Below, one piece after another: positions 31,432 to 39,161 of a stretch of DNA of 64,000 nt; the stretch's first letter is position 1, and every line of letters starts with the position of its first letter. The notes under the pieces are model-generated. The model was not told the DNA's origin. It worked only from the letters and a program-made list of their open reading frames with translations, and searched no databases. Both the position numbers and the translations under genes were made by a program. The DNA comes from DATAOG01 sp963753685 (GTDB taxonomy: Bacteria; Pseudomonadota; Alphaproteobacteria; Geminicoccales; Geminicoccaceae): contig CAVWDE010000027.1 in assembly GCA_963753685.1 (NCBI GenBank), forward strand, positions 1-64,000. Direction: 5' to 3'.

Positions 31432-31470
31432 ATGACGGGCCGGTCTCCAGCGAGACCGGCCCTTCGTCAT
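31432..31470 (+). terminator. Strong hairpin terminator after threonine ammonia-lyase
   Basis: GGGCCGGTCTC (31437-31447) pairs perfectly with GAGACCGGCCC (31452-31462) around a CAGC loop. The outer ATGACG/CGTCAT extends the stem past a two-base bulge. There is only a weak T-rich tail. The rest of the 408-bp gap (31238-31645) shows no gene. Confidence 0.7.
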
Positions 31471-31645
31471 TTCAGGCCGAACTCAGATTGCTGGTGCGGC
31501 TCAGAAGAAGCGCCAGTCGCTCGCGCGTCGAAGTTGCAGACCAGCCCCTTTGCGCGCACCATCGGCGGCATGATCCGCGATCCGCAGGAGGGTCGCCAAG
31601 ACTTGGCAGAGCGCCTGAACAGGGCTTCAAAAAGGGGGGCTTGTG

Positions 31646-33169
31646 ATGGGCATTTTTCTGAGCAAGGAAGACCTGGCGCGGACCGAGGGGGCGGAGAATG
31701 CCGCTTTCCGCTCGCCGGTGCCGACCCGGGTGGTGTCGAACGGCGAGTTCACGCCGATCCCGCAGACCGCGCAGCAAAAGCAGGTCGAGGCGCGCATCCA
31801 GGAGCTGGCGGATGCCTATGGTGCGCGCCAGGGGCTCGACCGCCGCCGCTTCCTCCAGACCAGCTGCGGCATGGCGACCGCGTTCCTCGCCATGAACCAG
31901 GTGTTCGGCCGCGTGTTCGAGGTCAGCGAGGCCGAGGCGGCCCAGGTCGAGGTCGCCGCGGCTCGCGCCAACAATCTCTCCGGCCAGTTCATCTTCGACG
32001 TCCAGAGCCACTTCATCCGCGACGACTTCACCAAGGAGGGGCTGCTCGGGCTCGGCGACTTCGCGTCCAAGCATTGGAACCCGGACATGCTCAAAGACAT
32101 GGGCATGACACTGGACCGCTACCGGTTCGACAATTACCTGAAGGAGATCTTCCTCGACAGCGAGACCAATCTGGTGCTGCTGTCGGGGGCGCCGTTCGAC
32201 GACCCGGAATGGTGGCTGCTGACCAACGACCAGATCGCGCAAGCCCGCGACGTCGTGCGCTCGATCGCCGGCTCCAAGCGCCTGTTCGCGCACAGCGTGA
32301 TCACGCCCGGCCAGGACGGCTGGCTGGACATCGTCGATCACGCGATCGCCGACCTGAAACCGGATTCCTGGAAGGGCTACACGATCGGCGACCCGCTCGC
32401 CCCCTCGCGCTTTCCCTGGCGCCTCGACGACGAGAAGCTGGTCTATCCGTTCTACGAGAAGGCGGTTGCGGCCGGCATCACCACGGTCTGCGTCCACAAG
32501 GGGCTCCTGCCGCTCGACTTCGAGAAGTCGTTCCCGGGCGTCTGGGAATACGCCAAGGTCGACGACGTGCCCAAGGCCGCCAAGGACTGGCCGCAGATCA
32601 CCTTCGTCATGTACCACTCCGGGCTGCGCCCGTTCCTGGAATTGCCGGACGCCGAGCTCGCCTATTTCGAGCAGACCGGCGAGATCCGCTGGGCGAGCGA
32701 TCTGGCCAGGATCCCGCAGGAGCATGGCGTGACCAACGTCTACGCCGAGCTCGGCACGTCGTTCGCCAACTCGGCGGTCGCCAACCCCAAGTTCTGCGCC
32801 GCCTTCCTCGGCACCCTGATCAAGGGCATGGGCGCCGAGCACGTGCTCTGGGGCACCGATTCGGTGTGGTACGGCTCGCCGCAGTGGCAGATCGAGGCCT
32901 TCCGCCGGATCGAGATCCCCGACGACATGCAGAAGAAGTACGGCTTTGCGCCGCTCGGGGCGGCCAACGGCCCGGTCAGGAACACGATCCTCGGGCTCAA
33001 CGCCGCCCGCCTCTACAACGTGCCGCTGACCGCGAACAAGGCGGCGGTCGACTTCGAGAAGGCGGAGATCACCGCCGACAACATCCAACAGATGCGCGCC
33101 GAATACCAGGCGACCGGCGGCGCCCGCACCAACCTCGCCTACGGCTACGTCGCCAAGACCGCGGCGTGA
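31646..33169 (+). CDS. Amidohydrolase-family (TIM-barrel) protein with Tat-like motif
   Basis: 507 residues. The amidohydrolase-2 fold is suggested by FDVQSHF, VHKGLLPLDF, VMYHSGLRP, and GTDSVWYGSPQWQ near the C-terminus. A twin-arginine-like motif DRRRFLQTS followed by a hydrophobic run (MATAFLAMNQVF) sits near residue 65, preceded by a long charged leader. The ATG at 31646 is preceded by AAGGGGGG, and a GTG one codon upstream is possible. Export to the periplasm is inferred, not certain. It is a lone gene between two hairpins. Confidence 0.8.
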   Translation: MGIFLSKEDLARTEGAENAAFRSPVPTRVVSNGEFTPIPQTAQQKQVEARIQELADAYGARQGLDRRRFLQTSCGMATAFLAMNQVFGRVFEVSEAEAAQVEVAAARANNLSGQFIFDVQSHFIRDDFTKEGLLGLGDFASKHWNPDMLKDMGMTLDRYRFDNYLKEIFLDSETNLVLLSGAPFDDPEWWLLTNDQIAQARDVVRSIAGSKRLFAHSVITPGQDGWLDIVDHAIADLKPDSWKGYTIGDPLAPSRFPWRLDDEKLVYPFYEKAVAAGITTVCVHKGLLPLDFEKSFPGVWEYAKVDDVPKAAKDWPQITFVMYHSGLRPFLELPDAELAYFEQTGEIRWASDLARIPQEHGVTNVYAELGTSFANSAVANPKFCAAFLGTLIKGMGAEHVLWGTDSVWYGSPQWQIEAFRRIEIPDDMQKKYGFAPLGAANGPVRNTILGLNAARLYNVPLTANKAAVDFEKAEITADNIQQMRAEYQATGGARTNLAYGYVAKTAA

Positions 33170-33179
33170 TGATTCGGTT

Positions 33180-33209
33180 GTGGGGCCGGCCGGCGCCGGC
33201 CGGCCCCAC
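33180..33209. terminator. 30-bp perfect palindrome after the amidohydrolase gene
   Basis: GTGGGGCCGGCCGGC is followed immediately by its exact reverse complement, 11 bp after the stop codon. There is no T-tract. It could act as a terminator or mRNA-end hairpin in either direction. Confidence 0.6.
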
Positions 33210-33275
33210 TCCTCCGTACGTAGAGATCCACGAAAACGTTCGGAGCTGGTAGGAAATAGGCAAGGAAAATAAGCA

Positions 33276-33986
33276 GTGCCCAGTATGGAGAACCCCCCAT
33301 TCACAGAGGATACCAAGATAAAGGTGCTCTTGTGGTGCAGCAGACATTGCTGTCTTTGCGGTAAGTTTGTGGGAATAGGCATTGAGCTGCATCATATCGA
33401 GGCTGGCGCATCAGACATTGACAATGCAATGCCGGTTTGTTTTGACTGTCATGCTGCGATTGGACATTACAATCAACAACATCCTAGGGGGCGTAAGTAT
33501 GATACTCGGGAACTCAAGGAACGCCGAAACCAAGTGTACGAGACGCATACCAGACATCTCGTGCCGCCCGTCCGATATCGAATCACTCAAACAGATAGAA
33601 CGCCTCCGAGAGGCTTACCGGATGTTGGTTTCTGGATCGAGAATCTTGGCGATAACTATCCAGTGCGTGCGCGAGTGTGGGTAAGTCTCGGGCACGTTAG
33701 GCGGACGGTAGGATATCCGAACACAGCTGGTCACTACGATAGGCGGTATTATTGGAACTTGAATCCTCGATCTGGTATTTCAGGACATTTTCAAATTCCA
33801 CAAGAGCTACTACTCGATCTGGGCGAACCAATTAGAGCAAGGGTTGATGTTAGGCTTTACGACATATACGGATATGAACACAAGCTTCTTCCTGTTGGCT
33901 ACGTATATGATCGGGCAAACGAACAGGATTGGTACTTTGAAGTGTCTGAAGAAGCGTTGCCCACCGCTCCAGCCCAACTCAAGTAG
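33276..33986 (+). CDS. HNH-motif protein with an unrecognised C-terminal domain
   Basis: 236 residues. The N-terminal third is an HNH-type zinc nuclease motif: CCLCG near residue 25, IELHHIEAG, an Asn in DNAMPVC, and CFDCHAAIG. The C-terminal 140 residues are rich in aromatic residues and predicted strands (VRARVWVSLGHVRRTVGY, DVRLYDIYGYEHKLLPVGYVY) and match no family I know. Base composition is much more AT-rich than its neighbours, so recent transfer is likely. The start is a GTG at 33276 behind AAGGA; an ATG at 33285 is an alternative. A defence or mobile-element nuclease role is only a guess. Confidence 0.72.
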   Translation: MPSMENPPFTEDTKIKVLLWCSRHCCLCGKFVGIGIELHHIEAGASDIDNAMPVCFDCHAAIGHYNQQHPRGRKYDTRELKERRNQVYETHTRHLVPPVRYRITQTDRTPPRGLPDVGFWIENLGDNYPVRARVWVSLGHVRRTVGYPNTAGHYDRRYYWNLNPRSGISGHFQIPQELLLDLGEPIRARVDVRLYDIYGYEHKLLPVGYVYDRANEQDWYFEVSEEALPTAPAQLK

Positions 33987-33997
33987 CCCAACGGGCA

Positions 33998-34258
33998 TCA
34001 TGTTCGAGCCCCGCTTTCGGTCCAGTCCTCCGGTCGGCTTTCCGCGATCATTTGCTCGACCGGTCCGACCGGCAGCCGCATCGCTGCGACCGCCTCGACC
34101 GCCGCCAAGCGCGACTCGCGATCCACAAGACCGTACTGGCGCTCGCAGGCCTCGCGCACCAGGTCGGCGAGGCTCTGCCCGCGCTCCCGAGCGAGCCGCG
34201 TCAGCTGCCGATGCAGTGCTTCCGACAGCCGAATGGTCGTCTTGCGGTTCAGGGCCAT
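33998..34258 (-). CDS. Ribbon-helix-helix (CopG/Arc-type) antitoxin-like protein, no partner
   Basis: 86 residues: KTTIRLSEALHRQLTRLARERGQSLADLVREACER is a ribbon-helix-helix DNA-binding domain, followed by an acidic tail (IAESRPEDW) typical of antitoxins. GGAGG precedes the tandem ATGs (34261/34258). A PIN toxin would be expected just downstream, but that position is occupied 12 bp away by the end of the convergent HNH gene. It is therefore an orphan antitoxin or a free-standing regulator. Confidence 0.75.
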   Translation of the reverse strand: MALNRKTTIRLSEALHRQLTRLARERGQSLADLVREACERQYGLVDRESRLAAVEAVAAMRLPVGPVEQMIAESRPEDWTESGART

Positions 34259-34388
34259 CATCGCCTCCGGCGCAGCAGGATGAAGCGAGTCGGCGCACTG
34301 ATCAACGCCGGCTGGCGCGCACGAGGCGACGGGGTACATTCTAAGGGATCGCGGCCAGGTCCTGGCCGGTCCCGAGGGGAGACCACCG

Positions 34389-34967
34389 ATGCGCAAGCTG
34401 CAGGCCCAGGGGGTCCATCACATCACGTTGGTTGGTGCCGATCGCCAGACCTCGATCGACTTCTGGGAAGGCGTGCTCGGCATGCCGTTCGTGTTCGAGC
34501 AGCCGAACCTCGACAACCCGGGCGAGAGCCATCTCTACTTCGACCCGGGCGACGGCCGGCTGATCACCGTGTTCACCGACGACCGCCGCAAGCCCGACCC
34601 GGCGCGCACCTCGACCGATCCAGGTGCTGTCCATCACCTGGCCTTCGCGCTCTCGCGCGCGACCTTCCAGCAGGCGGTGGAGCGCCTGGATGAGCGCGGC
34701 ATCAAGCACAGCGGGGTCAAGGACCGGGGCTTCATGGACTCGATCTATTTCACCGATCCGCTCGGCCTTTTGATCGAGCTCGCCTCCTACCGCTTCGAGC
34801 CGCCGGCCGGCTGCACCCATGCCGAGGTCCTGATGGCGGCGCACAAGATCCGCACCACGCGCGGCGACCCGAGCATCGCCGAGATCCACCTCGCGGATGC
34901 GATCGAGCGTCTGTGCGCGCGCCGCCCGAGCCTGTCGGAGGACCGCTCGCCCAAGAACCCCTACTGA
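34389..34967 (+). CDS. VOC-family (glyoxalase-like) protein
   Basis: 192 residues. There are two beta-alpha-beta-beta-beta modules: VHHITLVGADRQTSIDFW with LYFDPGDGRLITVF, then VHHLAFALSR with IYFTDPLGLLIELAS. The His and Glu ligands of ring-cleaving dioxygenases or glyoxalases are in place. A 50-residue C-terminal extension follows. The substrate is unknown. Confidence 0.85.
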   Translation: MRKLQAQGVHHITLVGADRQTSIDFWEGVLGMPFVFEQPNLDNPGESHLYFDPGDGRLITVFTDDRRKPDPARTSTDPGAVHHLAFALSRATFQQAVERLDERGIKHSGVKDRGFMDSIYFTDPLGLLIELASYRFEPPAGCTHAEVLMAAHKIRTTRGDPSIAEIHLADAIERLCARRPSLSEDRSPKNPY

Positions 34968-35006
34968 CCCGGCGGCGCCGGGCGGCGCCTTCGAACCGGC
35001 GGGTGC

Positions 35007-35309
35007 TCAGGGCAGCTTGGCGTCGAGCTCGCGGCAGCTGTGCAGGAGCACCGGGCCGTCCAGGCTGTCCCTGGTGGCGGCGACGAAGTCGGCAACCGCC
35101 CGTGATTGATTGTGCTTGTCCATGGCGGCTTCGTCGACGAACCGCTCGAAGGTCGTGAAGATCGTCGGGTCGTCCCGGTCCTGGCTCACGACATAGGCGA
35201 GCGTCCCGGGCTCGCCCGCCTTGACCGCGGCGACCACGGCGCGCAACGCCCGCTCGACCACCCGCTCCTGGCCCACCTTGGCGCGGATCACCGCGGTGAT
35301 GGTCATCAT
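35007..35309 (-). CDS. Antibiotic biosynthesis monooxygenase (ABM) domain protein
   Basis: 100 residues forming one ABM ferredoxin-like domain: ITAVIRAKVGQERVVERAL, EPGTLAYVVSQDRDDPTIF and a conserved FVDEAAMDKHNQS. The ATG at 35309 has GGAGAG upstream. Relatives act as quinol monooxygenases or heme-related enzymes. It lies 23 bp after the ABC operon and may be transcribed with it. Confidence 0.8.
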   Translation of the reverse strand: MMTITAVIRAKVGQERVVERALRAVVAAVKAGEPGTLAYVVSQDRDDPTIFTTFERFVDEAAMDKHNQSRAVADFVAATRDSLDGPVLLHSCRELDAKLP

Positions 35310-35332
35310 CGCTCTCTCCTCTCTCCCTTGGC

Positions 35333-36034
35333 TCACGCGGCGCCGATGAACTCGCCGATCATGGCCGGATCGTCCAGCTCGGCCGGCAGCACCTCGCGCA
35401 CGATCCGGCCCTTCTGGATGATCAGCACCCGATCCGAGAGCGCCTTGATGAAATCGAGGTTCTGCTCGACCAGGATGGTGGTCAGGCGGTGGCGCTGCCG
35501 GAGCTGGGTCAGTTTGTCCGCGATCATCTCGATCACCGACGGCTGGATGCCCTCGGTCGGCTCGTCGAGCAGCACCAGACGTGGCGCCTGGACCAGGCAG
35601 CGCGCCAGCGCCAGAAGCTGCTGCTCGCCGCCCGAGAGCGCGCCACCCGCGCGCGTGAGGAGGGGCTGCAGGCGCGGGAATTCCTCCAGCACCGCTGGGA
35701 TCGCCCCGGGCTCCGGCCTGCCCTTGGCGGCGGCGGCAAAGCGCAGGTTGTCCAGGACCGAAAGGGCGGGGAAGATCTCGCGCCCCTGCGGCACGTAGCC
35801 GAGGCCGCGGCGGGTGCGCGCGTGGCTCGGCAGGCGCGTGATGTCCTCACCGGCCAGACGGATCCGGCCCGCGCTCGCCGGCAGGATGCCTGCGAGCGCC
35901 TTGAGCAGCGTGGTCTTGCCCATGCCGTTGTGGCCGAGGATGCCGGTGACCTCGCCCTCGGCGACCGCGAAGCTGATCCCCGCCAGCACCGGGATGGCGC
36001 CGTAGCCCGCGTGCAGGTCTTGGACCTCGAGCAT
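35333..36034 (-). CDS. livF: ABC transporter ATP-binding protein, LivF/UrtE type
   Basis: A 233-residue ATPase: Walker A GHNGMGKTT, signature LSGGEQQLLALAR, Walker B LVLLDEPTEGIQPSVI. The TEGIQPS sequence is characteristic of the UrtE/LivF branch. The start is the ATG at 36034, overlapping the stop of livG. Last gene of a five-gene uptake system for a small amide, urea or branched-chain amino acid. Confidence 0.88.
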   Translation of the reverse strand: MLEVQDLHAGYGAIPVLAGISFAVAEGEVTGILGHNGMGKTTLLKALAGILPASAGRIRLAGEDITRLPSHARTRRGLGYVPQGREIFPALSVLDNLRFAAAAKGRPEPGAIPAVLEEFPRLQPLLTRAGGALSGGEQQLLALARCLVQAPRLVLLDEPTEGIQPSVIEMIADKLTQLRQRHRLTTILVEQNLDFIKALSDRVLIIQKGRIVREVLPAELDDPAMIGEFIGAA

Positions 36035-36762
36035 CACGGGGCGGCGGTCCGGCGGCCGAGATAGACGTCGCGCACGACCGGATCGGCGACCACCCGCTCG
36101 AAGCTGTCCTCGAGCAGGATGCCGCCCTGATGGAAGACCGTGACCTTGTGCGCGATCTGGCGGATGAACTGCATGTCGTGCTCGACCACGATCAGGCTGG
36201 CGCTCCGGTTGACCTCACGGATCAGCGCCGCGGTCCGCCTGGTCTCCTCGATCGTCATGCCGGCCGAGGGCTCGTCCAGCAGCACGAGCTTCGGCTCGCG
36301 CGCGACCACCATGGCGATCTCGACCCACTGCCGCTGGCCGTGGGCGAGCGTGCCGACCGGGGCATCCAGGAGCCGCTCGAGGTCGAGGCGGCCGGCGAGC
36401 TCGCGCGCGCGCTCCCGAGCCTCGCGCCGGCGGTGGGCCGAGCTTGCCGCCAGGTAGAGATTTTCGAACACCGACAGCCCGTTGAAGACGTCCTGGACCT
36501 GGTTCTTGATGCCGATGCCGAGCCGGCCGATCTGGTGCGGTGCCGCGCCGGTGATGTCCCGGCTCTCGAACAGGATGGCGCCGGCGCTGGGCGCGATCTG
36601 GCCGGTCAAGAGCTTGAAGAAGGTGCTCTTGCCGGCGCCGTTGGGGCCGATCAGGCAGCGCAGCTCGCCGCGCTCGAGGCCGAAGCTGACGCAGGCCAGC
36701 GCGCGCACGCCGCCGAAGCGCTTTTCCAGGCCGCGCGTCTCGAGGATCAGATCGGTGGTCAA
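36034..36762 (-). CDS. livG: ABC transporter ATP-binding protein, LivG/UrtD type
   Basis: 242 residues. Walker A is GPNGAGKST, the Q-loop region includes IKNQVQDVFNGLSVFEN, and Walker B is LVLLDEPSAGM. The signature reads LAHGQRQWVEIAM, a variant (AHGQ in place of SGGQ) usual in UrtD-like proteins. The start is a TTG at 36762 that overlaps the TGA of livM, and the stop overlaps the livF ATG. Confidence 0.88.
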   Translation of the reverse strand: MTTDLILETRGLEKRFGGVRALACVSFGLERGELRCLIGPNGAGKSTFFKLLTGQIAPSAGAILFESRDITGAAPHQIGRLGIGIKNQVQDVFNGLSVFENLYLAASSAHRRREARERARELAGRLDLERLLDAPVGTLAHGQRQWVEIAMVVAREPKLVLLDEPSAGMTIEETRRTAALIREVNRSASLIVVEHDMQFIRQIAHKVTVFHQGGILLEDSFERVVADPVVRDVYLGRRTAAP

Positions 36763-37790
36763 CGCGGCCGCTCCCGACGCCGCAGCAGCCAGCCGGCCAG
36801 CAGGCCGAGCGAAGGCACCAGGCCCTCGCGGAACACCAGCACGAACAGCATCAGCACGAGGCCGAGGATAAGCGTCACCTGACCGACCCCGATCGTGCCG
36901 AGCTGGAGGGTCAGATGCTGGACCAGGGCGGTGCCGACGATCGGACCGATCAGGGTCGAGCGGCCGCCGACGATCACCCAGATCACCACCTGCGCCGCCT
37001 GGTTGAGGTTGAACATCTCGGGCGCGACGAAGTTGCCCCAGACGGCGTACAGCACGCCCGACATCGCGGCGATCCCGGCCGCGAGCACGAAGGCCGCGAG
37101 CTTGTAGCGCCGGCTGTCGTAGCCCAGGAGCTCGATCCGGCGCTGGTTCTCGCGGATGCCGACCAGGACGCGGCCGAAGTGGGTGACCAGCAGCAGGCGC
37201 AGGCCGACATAGACCAGCACCAAGAGACCGATCGACAGATAGAGCACGCCGTCCACGAACAGCTCGGTGGACGGATCCCAGGGCAGCTGCAGCGAGGGCA
37301 CGCTCGGGATGCCGTTCTGACCGTTCAGGCGGACGCTGCCGATCACGTATTCGGGCCCCGAGGTCGAGCGGATGCCCTTCTCCAGGATCAGCGTGACGAC
37401 CAGCGTGATGACCGAGAGATAGATGTCGCTGACCAGGCCGTAGATCATGAAATAGCCCAGTACCGCGGCGAACAGCATCGCCACCAGGATCGCGGCGAGC
37501 GCTGGCCAGGTGGTGGTGTCGAAGTTGAGCGCCAGGATCGCGTAGGCGTAGCCGCCAAGGCCAAAGAACGCGGTCTGGCCGAAGCTCAGGATACCGACAT
37601 AGCCCCAGAGAAAGCTCATGCTGAGCGCGAGCAGCGCCAGGATGAAGATGATCGCGAGGTCGAGCTGCAGCGCGATGTCGATCCGGGGCGGCAGCCAGAG
37701 GAGGAGGACAGTGGCGATAGCGACCGCGAGCCACCACCACCAGGGCGGCGCGGCCGAGGGCGGCGTCATGCCGGGGATGCGCGCTGTCAT
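36759..37790 (-). CDS. livM: ABC transporter permease, LivM/UrtC type
   Basis: 343 residues with about ten hydrophobic segments and the permease motif GRVLVGIRENQRRIELLGYDSRRYKL, typical of the LivM/UrtC group. It begins with a short proline/tryptophan-rich tail. livG overlaps its end. Its partner permease livH lies 424 bp upstream rather than adjacent, with the hairpin repeat in between. Confidence 0.88.
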   Translation of the reverse strand: MTARIPGMTPPSAAPPWWWWLAVAIATVLLLWLPPRIDIALQLDLAIIFILALLALSMSFLWGYVGILSFGQTAFFGLGGYAYAILALNFDTTTWPALAAILVAMLFAAVLGYFMIYGLVSDIYLSVITLVVTLILEKGIRSTSGPEYVIGSVRLNGQNGIPSVPSLQLPWDPSTELFVDGVLYLSIGLLVLVYVGLRLLLVTHFGRVLVGIRENQRRIELLGYDSRRYKLAAFVLAAGIAAMSGVLYAVWGNFVAPEMFNLNQAAQVVIWVIVGGRSTLIGPIVGTALVQHLTLQLGTIGVGQVTLILGLVLMLFVLVFREGLVPSLGLLAGWLLRRRERPR

Positions 37791-37982
37791 CGCGAGCGCG
37801 CTCCGGGCGCGCTCATGTCGGCAACCCGCTCTGATCGGCGCCGCGATCCGGGCCGTTGCATCGGCGCGACCGCCCTCATCGCCGGCACGATCAACGGGGG
37901 ATCGACGGCACTCATCGGCAACGGACCGCCCGGGACGGCACCATTTCGCCCGGTCGAGGACGCGCAGGAACCCAGTCTCCGG

Positions 37983-38138
37983 TTAACCGCTCGTTAACCA
38001 TCGACTGCTACCTTTCCCCCCGATGGTCCATGCGACCGTGGGAATCCGCGCCCAGGCTTTCTAGCCGTGGACGGATTCCCACGGTCGCATGGACCATCCA
38101 AAGGAAGCATTGACGCCCGAAGATTAAGCTTCGATTAA
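37983..38138. repeat. Intergenic hairpin repeat, copy 1, flanked by TTAA-N7-TTAA motifs
   Basis: A perfect 27-bp inverted repeat (38022-38048 with 38072-38098) surrounds a 23-nt loop. Its core is GGTCCATGCGACCGTGGG. Outside it lie two exact TTAA-N7-TTAA sites, 37983-37997 and 38124-38138, matching the CtrA consensus. A related element lies at 43437-43595 in the same layout. It fills most of the 424-bp gap between livM and livH, where I see no coding gene. Confidence 0.85.
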
Positions 38139-38214
38139 CGTCTCGACCTTCGATCCCGGAGCCCGCTGGTCGGACGGGCCCTGACAGCGGCAGCAAAAAC
38201 ATCCGGTGACGCCC

Positions 38215-39075
38215 CTACAATCCTTGCCGGAGCCGGCCGGTGATGCCGAGCGGCAGCAGGCGGAGCAGCAGGATCGCGACCAGAAGTACGGAAATCTCGC
38301 CGACCACCGAGCTGAACCGGAAGCTCACGATGCCGTCGATCGCGCCGAACAGGGATGCGGCCGAGATCGTGCCGAGCAGCGGCAAGGGGCCGCCCGCGAT
38401 CACCGTGATGAAAGCTTTGGCCACGAAGAACACGCCCATGGTCGGCGCGACGCCGGTGATCGGCACCAGCACGGCACCTGCGAGCCCGGTCAGCGCCGAG
38501 CCCAGCCCGAAGGTCAGCATGTAGATCCGCTCGCGCGGCACGCCCAAGGCACTCGCCATCTCCGGATTCTGCATCGTGCCGCGCACGAGCAGGCCGAAGG
38601 TCGTGAAGCGGAGCAGGGCGAAGGTCAGAGCCAGCATCAGGAACGCGATCCCGATCACGATCAGGTTGTAGAGCGAGATGGTGACGCCGCCGATCGCGAT
38701 GTTGCCGAGTGCCGCCCCCACGCTCTCGGCCTGCGGCCCGAACAGCGTCGTGATGCCGCCCACCAGAAACAGCGAGAGACCCCAGGTCGCGAGCAAAGTG
38801 TCGACGATCCGGCCATAGAGCCAGCGGATGATCAGCCGCTCGACCAGGACGCCGAACAGCCCGACCGCAATCGCAGCCAGCACGAAGGCCGCCCAGAGCG
38901 GGACGCCCCGGTTCGAGGACAGCGCGCAGACATAGGCGCCGAGCATGATGAACTCGCCCTGGGCGAGGTTGATCACCCGCATCAGGCCGAAGATGACCGC
39001 GAGCCCGAGACTGATGAGGACGAACAGCCCGATCGAGAACAGCGCCAGATAGAGGGTGTTGACGACCTCCTGCAT
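38215..39075 (-). CDS. livH: ABC transporter permease, LivH/UrtB type
   Basis: 286 residues with eight or so transmembrane helices. It has the permease signature GLAVIFGLMRVINLAQGEF near the N-terminus and MQNPEMASALGVPRERIY in the coupling-helix region. It lies between the solute-binding protein gene and the hairpin repeat. Confidence 0.9.
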   Translation of the reverse strand: MQEVVNTLYLALFSIGLFVLISLGLAVIFGLMRVINLAQGEFIMLGAYVCALSSNRGVPLWAAFVLAAIAVGLFGVLVERLIIRWLYGRIVDTLLATWGLSLFLVGGITTLFGPQAESVGAALGNIAIGGVTISLYNLIVIGIAFLMLALTFALLRFTTFGLLVRGTMQNPEMASALGVPRERIYMLTFGLGSALTGLAGAVLVPITGVAPTMGVFFVAKAFITVIAGGPLPLLGTISAASLFGAIDGIVSFRFSSVVGEISVLLVAILLLRLLPLGITGRLRQGL

Positions 39076-39161
39076 CGCGGCTGGCGGGCCGGCCGGTCAG
39101 GCGGCCGGCCGCCGCGCCAGCCGATCGCGGGCGGCCTGCCCCGGCTCCCTCGAACCGCGGG

